Position numbers and translations under genes: made by a program. Under the pieces are notes generated by a model, which did not search any database, was not told where the DNA came from, and worked only from the letters and a program-made list of their open reading frames with translations. DNA of 64,000 nucleotides from Bacteroidia bacterium (GTDB taxonomy: Bacteria > Bacteroidota > Bacteroidia > JADZBD01). Location: NCBI GenBank assembly GCA_020852255.1, contig JADZBD010000015.1, positions 62,001 through 126,000 on the forward strand, read 5' to 3'. This document shows, piece after piece, positions 1 through 9,492 of this stretch (position 1 is the stretch's first letter; every line of letters begins with the position of its first letter).

Positions 1-22
1 AATTCCCGGACTGTCATTCGTG

Positions 23-30
23 CAAAGGTA
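23..30 (-). promoter_or_regulatory. -7 box of a leftward promoter
   Basis: On the minus strand this reads TACCTTTG, an exact match to the Bacteroidota -7 consensus TAnnTTTG. It points out of the window, so the gene it would serve is not visible. No clear -33 TTG lies about 19 bases upstream. Confidence 0.35.
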
Positions 31-157
31 GGACGAACAAGGGTGGGAGAATGTTACTGCTAAACTCTTTCATAATGATTCAATTATCATAACTCATTGA
101 TTTTCTGACATTTTCATTGGCCCAGGGTTAGCAACTTCCAAAATTGAATTCCGTCTA

Positions 158-1732
158 ATGTATGTGAGAATCCTCTTCCTGTTAACTTTTTTTGCTGGTG
201 GTTTCCCAAGCTTTAGTCAAGGTTGGATAAAGACTTATCCCAATCCGGATAATTATCTTATCAACAGAACAGCTTATGATATTTTAGAACATTCTGACGG
301 GAGTTTATATTTTACCATGAGCAAAACCGATACGCTCGGAGATGGCGGAATTCTCAAACTAGATTCCGACGGAAATGCCCTCTGGGCAAAGGCTTATTAT
401 TTCTACGCGGGACTTTACCCAAGTGTCATTGAACTTCCGGATAGCAGCATTGCATTTTGCGGTTATTTGGGTGCGGGACCGAGTTCTGGCGCGGGTCAGT
501 CGGGATATTACAGAATCGATTCCATGGGAGTGGTTCTAGGAACCTCGGCTTTTTCAGATTTTTCACCGAACAACCAGTCTGCCAATCAGATCTATTGCTC
601 CAAATTAGATAGCTCTATCTATGTTGTTTTTACACGTAGAATTTCCAAGTATTCGAAATCAGGTACCTTCATCCGCGCCTTTGATCTGGCTCCCCAGAAC
701 AATCTTTATAATCTTTCTTTGTCGGAGGTGGTGGAAGATTCAACCGGATCCCTGTACTTCTGTGGCACATTGCTTTCGAATCAATCCTTTGCAACAAAGG
801 ATGGTATTGTGTTAAAATCAGACACTCTATTTAATTTGCTTTTTTCAAATACATATTCTTTGCCTAATCTTTCCAGCTTTCGAAAAATCCACTTTTCAAA
901 TAACAATTTATTTGTTACCGGAACCGAAGATTCCGTAATAAATAATTATGCCCCTTCGATCCGTCCAATAATCATTTGCATGAACCTGAATGGAAACGTG
1001 AACTGGGTCAAAGGCATAAATTCAACTTATTGGGCATCTGAATCAAACTCGTTGATCTCCACTGGAAACAAGATCCGGGTACTTACAACGGATTATATTC
1101 CTACTTCCTGTAATGCCTGGAATACGGATATATCTGTTGTTGCCCTTGACTTTTCAGGAAATGTTCTATCCTCATTCTCATTTGGAGACTGCAACGAAAA
1201 CACCGGGGGTGCCTTTGAGGAGCTTCGGGATGGTTCGCTTGTGATCGGTACATGCTCCAATAACAATTTCACCTGGTCCTCTCAAGTGGTATTTATAAAA
1301 ACAGATAGCACGGGATCCTCACCCTGTTTCTCCATTCCAACTCAACCTCACTGGACCTCTCCCCGGCCTGTTACAGTCTCACCTTTCTCCATTCAGTTTA
1401 CTTCCAATGTACCGGGCCCGTTCTGGTATTTGGTTGACTCCTCTTACCTCTCTACGGGCAATTGGTGCCCGACAGACGGAATTACAGAAAACCACCTGGA
1501 TCTACACCTGAATGTGTATCCCAATCCGGCATCCCATGAAATCAATATCATTCCCAGCGAGAGATTCTACTTCCTAAGTATTTACAATGGCTTTGGTCAA
1601 TGTGTAAAAGAAATGTCTGTTGAATATACGGGTGATATACACATTCACATAGAGGATTTAGCCCCTGGAATGTACTCTGTCAGAGCCGTTGCAAAGCAAA
1701 GGGCGTTTACATCACGATTTATTAAAGAATAG
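158..1732 (+). CDS. T9SS type A sorting-signal protein, beta-propeller-like
   Basis: A 524-residue secreted protein. Residues 1-20 form a signal peptide ending FSQ. The middle carries repeated strands of the kind LDSDGNALWAKAY, typical of Bacteroidota propeller-like proteins that report deltas and values. The last 75 or so residues (from about 450, with the motif VYPNPASHEINI and ending RFIKE) are a type IX secretion type A sorting domain, so the protein should be exported and attached to the surface or released. Its biochemical role is unknown. It converges on polA with only four bases between the stops. The protein at 13602-15170 has the same length and architecture and may be a paralogue. 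Confidence 0.8.
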   Translation: MYVRILFLLTFFAGGFPSFSQGWIKTYPNPDNYLINRTAYDILEHSDGSLYFTMSKTDTLGDGGILKLDSDGNALWAKAYYFYAGLYPSVIELPDSSIAFCGYLGAGPSSGAGQSGYYRIDSMGVVLGTSAFSDFSPNNQSANQIYCSKLDSSIYVVFTRRISKYSKSGTFIRAFDLAPQNNLYNLSLSEVVEDSTGSLYFCGTLLSNQSFATKDGIVLKSDTLFNLLFSNTYSLPNLSSFRKIHFSNNNLFVTGTEDSVINNYAPSIRPIIICMNLNGNVNWVKGINSTYWASESNSLISTGNKIRVLTTDYIPTSCNAWNTDISVVALDFSGNVLSSFSFGDCNENTGGAFEELRDGSLVIGTCSNNNFTWSSQVVFIKTDSTGSSPCFSIPTQPHWTSPRPVTVSPFSIQFTSNVPGPFWYLVDSSYLSTGNWCPTDGITENHLDLHLNVYPNPASHEINIIPSERFYFLSIYNGFGQCVKEMSVEYTGDIHIHIEDLAPGMYSVRAVAKQRAFTSRFIKE

Positions 1733-1736
1733 AAGA

Positions 1737-4556
1737 TCAGTGCGCTGCTAACCAGTTCTCTCCGGTTCCCATTTCTACTAAAACAGGAACTTTGAGTTGG
1801 ATGGCTCCTTCCATGAGAGACTTCACCACCGGTTGGATCTTCTCCACTTCGGTCTTGTGCACATCAAAAACCAATTCATCATGCACCTGGAGGATGAGGC
1901 GCGACTTGAATTTCTTTTCATTCAAAACGTTATGCAGGTTGATCATGGCGATCTTGATCATGTCTGCCGCTGAACCCTGGATGGGCGCGTTGATCGCATT
2001 GCGCTCGGCGAACCCACGTACGGTGGCATTCCCTGAATTGATGTCCGGCAAGTATCTTCTGCGCCCGAGAATCGTTTCTACAAAGCCCTTCTTTTTTGCA
2101 TTCACAATACATTCATCCATATACTCTTTGATGCGACTATACTGCTGAAAGTAATTGTCAATGATCTCCTTGGATTCCGTGCGGGAAATATTGAGACGTT
2201 CCGCTAATCCGAATGCCGAGATCCCGTAAATAATACCAAAGTTTACCATTTTTGACCTGCGTCGCATCTCTGAACTTACATCTTCAGGTTTTACATGAAA
2301 TACTTTGGCGGCGGTGGCTGTGTGAATATCCATTCCCTCCTGAAATGCCTGGATCATTCCCTCATCCCCGCTCATGTGCGCCATTACCCTCAATTCGATC
2401 TGGGAATAGTCGGCTGACAACAACACATGATCATTGTCGCGAGGCACGAATGCCTTGCGTATCTCTCTCCCGCGTTCTGTGCGGATGGGAATATTCTGAA
2501 GGTTTGGGTTATCTGAACTTAAGCGACCCGTAACAGCTACTACCTGGTTGAAAGTGGTGTGGATTCTTCCTGTTTTAGGATTCACCATTTCCGGAAGTGC
2601 GTCAACATAGGTATTCTTCAACTTTAATAATTCCCGGTAGGTAAGAATCTGATCTATTACTTCATGCTTACTGCGTAACTTCTCCAGAATATCCTCTCCT
2701 GTGGCGTATTGTCCTGTCTTGGTTTTCTTCGCATTCTCAACCAACCGTAGTTTTTCAAAAAGCACTTCGCCAACCTGTTTGGGAGAAGAGATGTTGAATT
2801 TCAGACCGGCCGCTTTGTAAATATCCGCCTCTACTTTTTCTATATCCTTCCCCAGTTCCGCACTGTATTCCCTTAACACCTCAGCATCTACTTTAATTCC
2901 TTCACCTTCCATAGCAGATAACACAGAGATCAAGGGTGTTTCCACTTTTTCAAGGAGTGCCCCGGTAGTGTTTTCTTTCAACAAGGGTTCAAAGACATGC
3001 TTCAACTGAAATGTGATATCCGCATCTTCTGAAGCATACTCTTTCACTTGTTCAACAGGTACATCCCTCATGGAAAGCTGCCCCTTACCCTTTTTTCCGA
3101 TTAATGCTTCAATGGAAACCGGTGTATATTTCAAATAAGTCTCAGCCAGGAGATCCATCCCGTGTCGCATATCCGGACGGAGAAGATAATGTGCCAACAT
3201 GGTATCAAACAACCTGTTTTTTATGGACATTCCGTATAACCGGAGTACAGCCAGATCAAATTTTATATTCTGTCCGACCATCTCTTTGCTTTCATCTTCA
3301 AAGATCTCCTTAAACCTGTGTACCTGTTCCCTGGCTTTCTTCTGATCAGTACTTACCGGCATGTACCATCCTTCATGGGCTTTCACGGAAAATGCCAATC
3401 CCACCAGTTCCATAACAGAGAAATCCAGACCGGTTGTTTCAGTGTCAAAACAATAGGTATTTGCTTTTTTCAACACACGAATGAGTTCAGCAATCTTTTC
3501 CTCGGAATCCGCCAAATGATACTGGTGCTTTACATCAGTAATGGTTTGCAATTGATCATTGGGAACTGCCTCTACGGTACCCGGAGCAGAAACACTGCTT
3601 TCTTTGCTCTTAGTAACACTGTTCTCAATTGGGTTTCCGAAGAGATCTACAGGAACCTGAGTGGATTCCGTTCCGTAGAATTCACTTCCCAGCACTTTCT
3701 GAGCAAGATTTCTGAACTCCAGTTCGGAAAACACCTCCTTCAATTTCTCCTTGTCAGGAGGATCAAGTTTTAATGCATGCTCATCAAAATGCACCGGTAC
3801 ATTTGTAACTATGGTAGCCAATCGTCTTGACTGCAGAGCCAACTCCTTGTTGTTCTCTACTTTCTCTTTTAACTTCCCTTTGAGTTTATCCGTATTCTGA
3901 TAAAGTCCATCAATGGTATCAAAATCTTTGATCAGACTCATCGCCGTTTTCTCCCCCACGCCGGGAACTCCGGGAATATTATCCACCGAATCGCCCATCA
4001 ATCCCAGTATCTCTATTACCTGATCCACTCTCTTAATGTTCCAGCGTTCACAAACTTCCCGGGGCCCGAGTACTTCCGGGCCACCACCTCCGCGGGGAGG
4101 TTTGTAAATAAAAATATTGTCTGACACCAATTGTCCGTAATCCTTATCCGGTGTCATCATAAAAGTCTTAAATCCCGCTCTTTCGGCTTCTTTCGCGAGT
4201 GTTCCAATGACATCATCCGCTTCAAAGCCATCCACTCCGATGACCGGAATATTAAATCCTTCAATTACTTTTATCACCCAGGGAATAGCCAGTTCAATAT
4301 CCTCCGGGATTTCCTCACGCTGGGCTTTATAAGCTTTGAATTCCTCGTGGCGGAAGGTAGGAGCGGCCGTATCAAAAACCACCGCAAGGTGTGAAGGCTT
4401 TTCCCGGCGGATAACATCCAATAAGGTGTTGGTAAATCCGAAAATAGCCGAAGTATTCAATCCTTTTGAATTCACCCGGTGGTTCTGGGAAAATGCAAAA
4501 TAAGCCCTATAGATCAGGGCGAAGGCATCCAGCAAAAAAAGTTTCTTTTCGCTCAT
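1737..4556 (-). CDS. polA: DNA polymerase I
   Basis: 939 residues, full length for Pol I, which fills gaps and removes RNA primers in replication and repair. Residues 1-290 are the 5'-3' exonuclease. The 3'-5' proofreading domain (about 345-530) looks active: DTE at 371-373, N430/D434, and Y507/D511. The polymerase domain shows motif A with D716 (SADYSQIE), motif B near 765-782 (RRRSKMVNFGIIYG) and motif C with H892-D893-E894. Its ATG overlaps the stop of the upstream lipoprotein gene as ATGA, so the two are probably translationally coupled. An intact proofreading site is worth noting because several Pol I lineages have lost it. Confidence 0.97.
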   Translation of the reverse strand: MSEKKLFLLDAFALIYRAYFAFSQNHRVNSKGLNTSAIFGFTNTLLDVIRREKPSHLAVVFDTAAPTFRHEEFKAYKAQREEIPEDIELAIPWVIKVIEGFNIPVIGVDGFEADDVIGTLAKEAERAGFKTFMMTPDKDYGQLVSDNIFIYKPPRGGGGPEVLGPREVCERWNIKRVDQVIEILGLMGDSVDNIPGVPGVGEKTAMSLIKDFDTIDGLYQNTDKLKGKLKEKVENNKELALQSRRLATIVTNVPVHFDEHALKLDPPDKEKLKEVFSELEFRNLAQKVLGSEFYGTESTQVPVDLFGNPIENSVTKSKESSVSAPGTVEAVPNDQLQTITDVKHQYHLADSEEKIAELIRVLKKANTYCFDTETTGLDFSVMELVGLAFSVKAHEGWYMPVSTDQKKAREQVHRFKEIFEDESKEMVGQNIKFDLAVLRLYGMSIKNRLFDTMLAHYLLRPDMRHGMDLLAETYLKYTPVSIEALIGKKGKGQLSMRDVPVEQVKEYASEDADITFQLKHVFEPLLKENTTGALLEKVETPLISVLSAMEGEGIKVDAEVLREYSAELGKDIEKVEADIYKAAGLKFNISSPKQVGEVLFEKLRLVENAKKTKTGQYATGEDILEKLRSKHEVIDQILTYRELLKLKNTYVDALPEMVNPKTGRIHTTFNQVVAVTGRLSSDNPNLQNIPIRTERGREIRKAFVPRDNDHVLLSADYSQIELRVMAHMSGDEGMIQAFQEGMDIHTATAAKVFHVKPEDVSSEMRRRSKMVNFGIIYGISAFGLAERLNISRTESKEIIDNYFQQYSRIKEYMDECIVNAKKKGFVETILGRRRYLPDINSGNATVRGFAERNAINAPIQGSAADMIKIAMINLHNVLNEKKFKSRLILQVHDELVFDVHKTEVEKIQPVVKSLMEGAIQLKVPVLVEMGTGENWLAAH

Positions 4557-5524
4557 GGCTTTTCAGCATACACCACCTCAAGGACAGTTTGGCCAACCGC
4601 TTTTAATGTATTTTTATCAATAATAGCCAGGTTATCGGAATGCCGGTGGTGAAAAGGGCCGAAGTCGCCGGTGTTGGGGTCCATATGTATAATATCGATA
4701 CAGGGAATACCGGCGATATTGTTTACATGTACATGATCATCGGTAATGGCTTGTAATTCGTTCCAGAGGAAATACTCCCCGTATCCCAGCTGGTGTCCGG
4801 TTTCCCATACCTTGTGAACCACGTTTGACGCCATTTGCATGGAATATCCTTCCACAGGAAATACGGCATTTTTTGCCCCCACCATATCAAGCAGGATTCC
4901 ATAGGCGGCCGTATAACCGGGGCTGTGCGGGTACTTCGCCCAGTATTCAGAACCCAGGCAGTATTCTGTTCCATAATCCTCCATGTCAAAAAAAAGGATA
5001 TCGATTCCCACCTGTGCTGGTGTTTTCCCCAGTTGCCTTGCAATTTCCAGCAATACACCCACCCCGCTTCCTCCATCATTCGCGCCATCAATCGGCTTCT
5101 CTTTATTCATGGTGTCGCGGTCAGCCATGGGTCGGGTATCCCAGTGTGCAGCCAGCAGAATTCTCTTCTTTTTTTCAGGAGAAAACGAAGCCACAATATT
5201 TTTTAGTTGGATGTTTTTTCCATTGTATGCGGTAACAGTTCCCGTATGAACCTTTACCACCGCGCCAAAAGCAGCCAGCTGTTTCTGGAGCCATGCCGCA
5301 CATTTCTCATGAGAAATGGTGAGTGGTACTCTGGGACCAAAATCAACCTGCTGCTGAATATATCTGTACGCCGAGTCTTCATTGAAGGGAGGTGCCACAG
5401 CTACATATGGAACAGGATCCGGATGCTTAGGATCCGGAGTTACCGGATCTGTTTCCGGGCCGCAGGCACTGAGAAGAAGTACGATGCCAAGAAGAAAAAC
5501 ACTCCTCACTTGTTGATTTCCCAT
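4553..5524 (-). CDS. M28-family peptidase / glutaminyl-cyclase-like lipoprotein
   Basis: 323 residues. The N-terminus is a lipoprotein signal with lipobox LLSAC (Cys21), so the protein should be anchored in the cell envelope. The core has the M28 zinc pattern: AHWDTRP (His and Asp), ANDGGSGVG (bridging Asp), FFDMEDYG (Glu) and a late DDHVH. In Bacteroidota such short M28 proteins are usually annotated as glutamine cyclotransferases, which convert N-terminal Gln to pyroglutamate, or as aminopeptidases. The sequence alone does not decide between these. It overlaps cysS upstream by 19 bases and polA downstream by 4, forming a compact leftward operon cysS-M28-polA. Confidence 0.85.
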   Translation of the reverse strand: MGNQQVRSVFLLGIVLLLSACGPETDPVTPDPKHPDPVPYVAVAPPFNEDSAYRYIQQQVDFGPRVPLTISHEKCAAWLQKQLAAFGAVVKVHTGTVTAYNGKNIQLKNIVASFSPEKKKRILLAAHWDTRPMADRDTMNKEKPIDGANDGGSGVGVLLEIARQLGKTPAQVGIDILFFDMEDYGTEYCLGSEYWAKYPHSPGYTAAYGILLDMVGAKNAVFPVEGYSMQMASNVVHKVWETGHQLGYGEYFLWNELQAITDDHVHVNNIAGIPCIDIIHMDPNTGDFGPFHHRHSDNLAIIDKNTLKAVGQTVLEVVYAEKP

Positions 5525-6978
5525 TCGGCCTTATCCTTAGAATCCTTAATGGCAATGCCCACCGCTGCCAGTGCGTCTCTGATCTTATCTGAGGTAGAGA
5601 AATCCTTTTTAGTTCTGGCTTCCGCACGGATTGACAGAATAAGTTCCATGAGGCCGGACACAACCTGTTGTCCTGACCCGGGTAACACGTCATCTTTGAG
5701 ACCAAAAATTCCGAAAATAAAATCCTGGTATAGCTTTTTAAGCATGGCAAGATCTCCGTCACTGACTGTTTCCTTCCCATCCTTTACTCCGTTAATGCTT
5801 CGAACCCCTTCAAACAAAGCAGCCATAGCAACCGGGGTATTAAAATCGTCGTTCATGGCCGAATACGCCGTTTCGCGGATCTCCTGTGCATTAAAACTTG
5901 ATTGAGGTGCCGGTTTCAGCGAATCCAGCGTTTTCACTGCATTCAGTAAACGTTCAAATCCTTTTTCAGAAGCCTGCAGTGCCGTGTTGGAAAAGTCGAG
6001 GGTGCTCCTGTAGTGCGTTTGCATCATGAAAAAACGGACCGCCATCGGCGAATAGGCTTTTTCCAGGAGCGGGTGAGATCCGGAGAATAATTCTTCCGGA
6101 AGAAAACCGTTTCCAGCAGATTTTGACATGCGCACACCGTTTACGGTAAGCATGTTGGTGTGCATCCAGTAGTTCACCGGTCTTTTATGAGCGCAAGCCA
6201 TACTTTGCGCTATTTCATTGGTATGATGAGTGGCGATCAAATCCATTCCACCACCGTGGATATCGAATACCTCACCGAGGTATTTTGTACTCATGGCGGA
6301 GCATTCAATATGCCAGCCCGGAAATCCCCATCCCCAGGGAGAAGGCCAGCGCATGAGATGTTCCGGTTTGGCGCTGATCCAGAGCGCGAAATCCAACCGC
6401 CCCTTTTTCTCGTCCTGTCCTCCGAGCTCACGGGTGCCTTCCAGGAGATCTTCCAGTTTCCTGTTAGACAATTCGCCGTACGGATGTTTCTGCGCATATT
6501 TTTCCACATCAAAATAAACGGTTCCGTTCCGCTCATAGGCAAGTCCCTCGGCCAGTATCTTTTTTACCATTTCAATTTGCTCGGAGATATGACCGGTGGC
6601 GGTGGGTTCAATCGAAGGAGGCAGGCAATTAAATGCACGCATCACATCCCTGAATCCCAGAGTATATTTCTGAACGATCTCCATTGGTTCAAGTTGTTCC
6701 AGTTTTGCACGACGTGCAAATTTATCTTCGCCCTCATCGCGGTCTCCTTCCAGGTGTCCTGCATCGGTGATATTACGCACATAGCGAACTTTGAACCCGC
6801 AATGAAGAAGGTAGCGGTAAATCGTATCGAAGGAAATAAACGTTCTGCAGTTCCCCAGATGAACATCGCTGTAAACAGTAGGGCCGCAGACATAAAGCCC
6901 CACCAGCGGAGGGTGAAGCGGCTGAAACGCTTCCTTTTTTCTGGAAAGCGTGTTATAAATAAGCAGTTTAGGCTCCAT
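5506..6978 (-). CDS. cysS: cysteinyl-tRNA synthetase
   Basis: 490 residues, a normal length. It charges tRNA-Cys. The class I signatures are clear: zinc Cys31 in YVCGPTVYSDVHLGN, where HLGN at 40-43 is the HIGH motif, the zinc-site segment GWHIECSAMS, and KMSKS as RMSKSAGN. It is the first gene of the run cysS-M28-polA. A terminator for the MORN gene lies just upstream, followed by a -7-like box TAACTTTA about 10 bases before the ATG, so this gene probably starts a transcript with a very short leader. Confidence 0.97.
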   Translation of the reverse strand: MEPKLLIYNTLSRKKEAFQPLHPPLVGLYVCGPTVYSDVHLGNCRTFISFDTIYRYLLHCGFKVRYVRNITDAGHLEGDRDEGEDKFARRAKLEQLEPMEIVQKYTLGFRDVMRAFNCLPPSIEPTATGHISEQIEMVKKILAEGLAYERNGTVYFDVEKYAQKHPYGELSNRKLEDLLEGTRELGGQDEKKGRLDFALWISAKPEHLMRWPSPWGWGFPGWHIECSAMSTKYLGEVFDIHGGGMDLIATHHTNEIAQSMACAHKRPVNYWMHTNMLTVNGVRMSKSAGNGFLPEELFSGSHPLLEKAYSPMAVRFFMMQTHYRSTLDFSNTALQASEKGFERLLNAVKTLDSLKPAPQSSFNAQEIRETAYSAMNDDFNTPVAMAALFEGVRSINGVKDGKETVSDGDLAMLKKLYQDFIFGIFGLKDDVLPGSGQQVVSGLMELILSIRAEARTKKDFSTSDKIRDALAAVGIAIKDSKDKAEWEINK

Positions 6979-6988
6979 GAATGAGCCT

Positions 6989-6996
6989 TAAAGTTA
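6989..6996 (-). promoter_or_regulatory. -7-like box before cysS
   Basis: Reads TAACTTTA on the minus strand, one base from TAnnTTTG, 10 bases before the cysS ATG and directly after the T-run of the preceding terminator. The pyrH upstream region has nearly the same string (GTTTAACTTTG). No good -33 element is seen. Confidence 0.4.
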
Positions 6997-7003
6997 AACA
7001 AAA

Positions 7004-7026
7004 ACCCCGGTCTTTCCGGCCGGGGT
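7004..7026 (-). terminator. Rho-independent terminator of the MORN gene
   Basis: A 7-bp stem ACCCCGG/CCGGGGT with a 9-base loop. Read on the minus strand it is followed by TTTTTGTTT. It lies between the MORN-repeat gene and cysS. Confidence 0.85.
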
Positions 7027-7051
7027 CAGTAGGGGTATTTAGCAGCAGTGC

Positions 7052-7933
7052 TTACTTTTCCTCGATGGGAGCATCTCCAACGTAGAGGCCATCTTTGTAC
7101 ACTGCGATCTGAACCAGGATTCCATCCTTACTGTAAACATAATCCTTTCCGTTGATCAGCTTATAGTTTTTAAATGTTCCGTCCTTGGAAAGCTGTTTGT
7201 TCAGGTTATACAGCTTATAGTATCCGTTTCCGTCGAAGATCTTGAGATCAGCCCTGTTGGGGGCATCTTTCTTGGGATCAACTTTCGGGGCAGGAGGCGC
7301 ATCCTTCGGAGTATCGGGAGTATTGTCCACGATCTGCGTTTGAGGCATAAAGGTCTCCGTTTTGGTAGGGTCTATGGCTCCGTCGTTAAAACTTTTCTTG
7401 GATTTGAGATCTCCGTTCTCGTAATGCTCTTCCCACACTCCGGCTTCCTTTCCGTCCTTCATTTCCCCGCTCATCAACACCTCCCCATTTTCATGATAGT
7501 AGGTTTGCTTTCCCTCGCGTTTCCCGGCGTTGTTATACTTGAATTCATACGACAACTGCCCGTTGGGATGGAAGTATTTATAATCTCCTGTCCAGCGGTT
7601 ATTCTCCCAGTTTCCTTCCTCCATCACTTTGCCATCCTCATAATATACCTTCGCGTATCCTTTCGCACGGTTGTTGTCAAAAGTGATCTCCGATTTTTTA
7701 TTTCCGTTCGGGAAATAAGAAACCCAGATGCCTGTTTTCCTGTTGTCTTTGTAATCCCCTTCCTCCACTTTAGCGGTAGGCGGGAAGTTTGGCAGCTTTT
7801 TAACCTCGTTAGTGTACACCCAGTGACCCTGTTTCCAGCCGGTAGCGGGATCCGTATAATTGGTCCCGTTCTGGTCGCCTGCAAATGCGGCTAAACAAAC
7901 TGCAAAAAAGCCGGTGAGTAAGGATGTTTTCAT
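7052..7933 (-). CDS. MORN-repeat protein, YwqK-like
   Basis: 293 residues with a signal peptide (about 1-18, ending AFAG). Residues 30-190 hold a string of MORN_2-type repeats of the form G-x-W-x-x-Y-(F/H)-x-N-G, for example YFPNGNKKSE, YYEDGKVMEEGNW, YFHPNGQLSYE and YYHENGEVLMSGE. Such repeats occur in YwqK-family proteins and in Bacteroidota envelope proteins. They form beta-hairpin scaffolds with no known catalysis. After an acidic/proline linker (about 195-225) the C-terminal 70 residues form another beta-rich unit. Its function is not known. It has its own terminator downstream. Confidence 0.75.
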   Translation of the reverse strand: MKTSLLTGFFAVCLAAFAGDQNGTNYTDPATGWKQGHWVYTNEVKKLPNFPPTAKVEEGDYKDNRKTGIWVSYFPNGNKKSEITFDNNRAKGYAKVYYEDGKVMEEGNWENNRWTGDYKYFHPNGQLSYEFKYNNAGKREGKQTYYHENGEVLMSGEMKDGKEAGVWEEHYENGDLKSKKSFNDGAIDPTKTETFMPQTQIVDNTPDTPKDAPPAPKVDPKKDAPNRADLKIFDGNGYYKLYNLNKQLSKDGTFKNYKLINGKDYVYSKDGILVQIAVYKDGLYVGDAPIEEK

Positions 7934-8260
7934 TCTATGAACGTAAAGTTATCTCTTTTATACTTATGCCGAATAAAAAGGTTCCGGTTTGGTTTCATCA
8001 ATTAGACCAAGCGTAACTAAAATTCGACTAAACAAAGAAATTTAAAAACGAGGGGCGCCAGCGCAAAAACCAGTGTTTACGCGGTCTTCACAAATTCTTA
8101 ATGCTCCCACTAAACAAAATTCATGTTCTGGGTCAGAACTGATATAGTTCAGTTTGTAGTAAAATTATATTATTGATTATCAGAGCATTGTAACACAGCC
8201 CAGAAAATGATACGAAAAAATACTCTTTACTGTTTAGGAATAGTTTAGGAAATTCTCTCT
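7934..8260. other. 327-base A+T-rich intergenic region, no gene seen
   Basis: This lies between the starts of the MORN gene (left) and the end of ubiX (right). No ORF, tRNA fold or repeat array was recognised. A weak inverted repeat AGAACT/AGTTC occurs near 8140. It presumably holds the MORN gene promoter, but no convincing TAnnTTTG box was found. Confidence 0.5.
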
Positions 8261-8815
8261 TTAATCCCCCCACTTATAGCCCCCTTGCTCCATACCTAAA
8301 AGACTGAAAATGCGTGATATAACTGTCATTCCAAGTTCATCAAATGTACCCGGACCCGAGTAAAAGGAAGGACTGGCCGGGCAGATGATTCCACCACTCA
8401 GCGTTACGGTTTCCATGTTCCTTATATGAATCAGATTGTAGGGAGTTTCTCTGGGTACAAGGATGAGTTTTTTTCTCTCCTTGAGCATTACATCTGCGGC
8501 ACGTGTGATAAGGTCATCGGAGACTCCGGATGCGATTCGCCCCAGTGTTCCCATAGAACAAGGGCACACGATCAGTGCATGATAACCGGCGGAGCCGGAC
8601 GCGAACGGTGCAGAGAAATCTGTTTTTGAAAAAACCCGGAAAGGTATCTTCTCATAATCTCTGTTATTGAGTTCATGTTCCCAAACGGTTCGGGCATTGG
8701 CGGAAAAAACAACATCCACTGCAGCGAAACTCTTTTTCCTTTTGAGGAGTTCACCGAAAAGTAGTTTTGCATAAATGGCACCACTGGCGCCGGTAACAGC
8801 CACAACGAGCTTCAT
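8261..8815 (-). CDS. ubiX: flavin prenyltransferase UbiX
   Basis: 184 residues when started at the ATG at 8815, which gives the canonical MKLVVAVTGASGAIYA N-terminus; a longer reading would add 49 unrelated residues. UbiX joins dimethylallyl phosphate to FMN, making the prenylated-FMN cofactor of UbiD decarboxylases. Visible signatures are the flavodoxin-like loop VTGASGA, the segment CPCSMGTLGRIASG, and LVPRETPYN. Its ATG overlaps the stop of the upstream barrel gene (ATGA), at the end of the pyrH-frr-barrel-ubiX run. No ubiD is in the window. Confidence 0.94.
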   Translation of the reverse strand: MKLVVAVTGASGAIYAKLLFGELLKRKKSFAAVDVVFSANARTVWEHELNNRDYEKIPFRVFSKTDFSAPFASGSAGYHALIVCPCSMGTLGRIASGVSDDLITRAADVMLKERKKLILVPRETPYNLIHIRNMETVTLSGGIICPASPSFYSGPGTFDELGMTVISRIFSLLGMEQGGYKWGD

Positions 8816-9492
8816 GGAGTATCCTTTTTCTTTCCAAAAGTGTAACGAATCCGGAGGCAGAGTGTGTTGTTGTACTCTCCCCTGTTGAAGTAATGTACGG
8901 CACCCGAAGCGTGCGGACGAACGGGCAGGATGGAATAACCATAACGCAAGGCAACCTCCCATGATTCAAGCCACTTCCATCCTGCGCCTGCAAAGAAGCT
9001 TACATCGGTGGCGCCGAAAGGGCGTTGTCCGGTAATATCCACTTCATTGAGTATTTCCTTTTCACGCACCAGAAAGCCGATGCTCACACCGGCTTCTGCC
9101 AGGATCATCTTTTGTTCCCACCGGAGAAACAGGGGGATTTCAGCATAATCGAGAGAAAGTGCGTACTGTGTAAAATCACCCTTTGCGGGCACTGGATATT
9201 TCCGGGCTCCTTTTTGAAAATAGAGAATCTCAAATCCTGTTTTCCATCGGGCATTGAGATCAAGGCATGTGAAAAAACCCCCGGTAAATCCAAGTTTATT
9301 GTAACCGGCATGCGAATCGCCATCGTACTGAGTGGCCGTGATTCCCGCAATCACACCGGAGGAAAATTTAACTTGCGAAGAGGCACCGTAAAAATTCAGC
9401 AGGGAAAAAAACAACAAAAAAGATCTGACAGAACCCGCGCGCAACCGGCGGTACAGGCCGGCAGGATAAAATACAACAGCGCTGCGTGCCAT
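8812..9492 (-). CDS. outer-membrane beta-barrel protein, PorT-like
   Basis: About 226 residues. It has a basic, hydrophobic N-terminus that could be a signal sequence ending near GASSQ (about 40), then amphipathic strands of the eight-stranded PorT/OprB-like barrels of Bacteroidota (VIAGITATQYDGD, GFTGGFF, YAEIPLFLRW, SFFAGAGWKW, IRYTFGKK). PorT is a component needed for type IX secretion and often sits near housekeeping genes. The family assignment here is by pattern only. The ATG at 9492 is preferred over GTG at 9495 because it makes a TGATG junction with the frr stop. The 3' end overlaps ubiX. Confidence 0.65.
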   Translation of the reverse strand: MARSAVVFYPAGLYRRLRAGSVRSFLLFFSLLNFYGASSQVKFSSGVIAGITATQYDGDSHAGYNKLGFTGGFFTCLDLNARWKTGFEILYFQKGARKYPVPAKGDFTQYALSLDYAEIPLFLRWEQKMILAEAGVSIGFLVREKEILNEVDITGQRPFGATDVSFFAGAGWKWLESWEVALRYGYSILPVRPHASGAVHYFNRGEYNNTLCLRIRYTFGKKKDTP

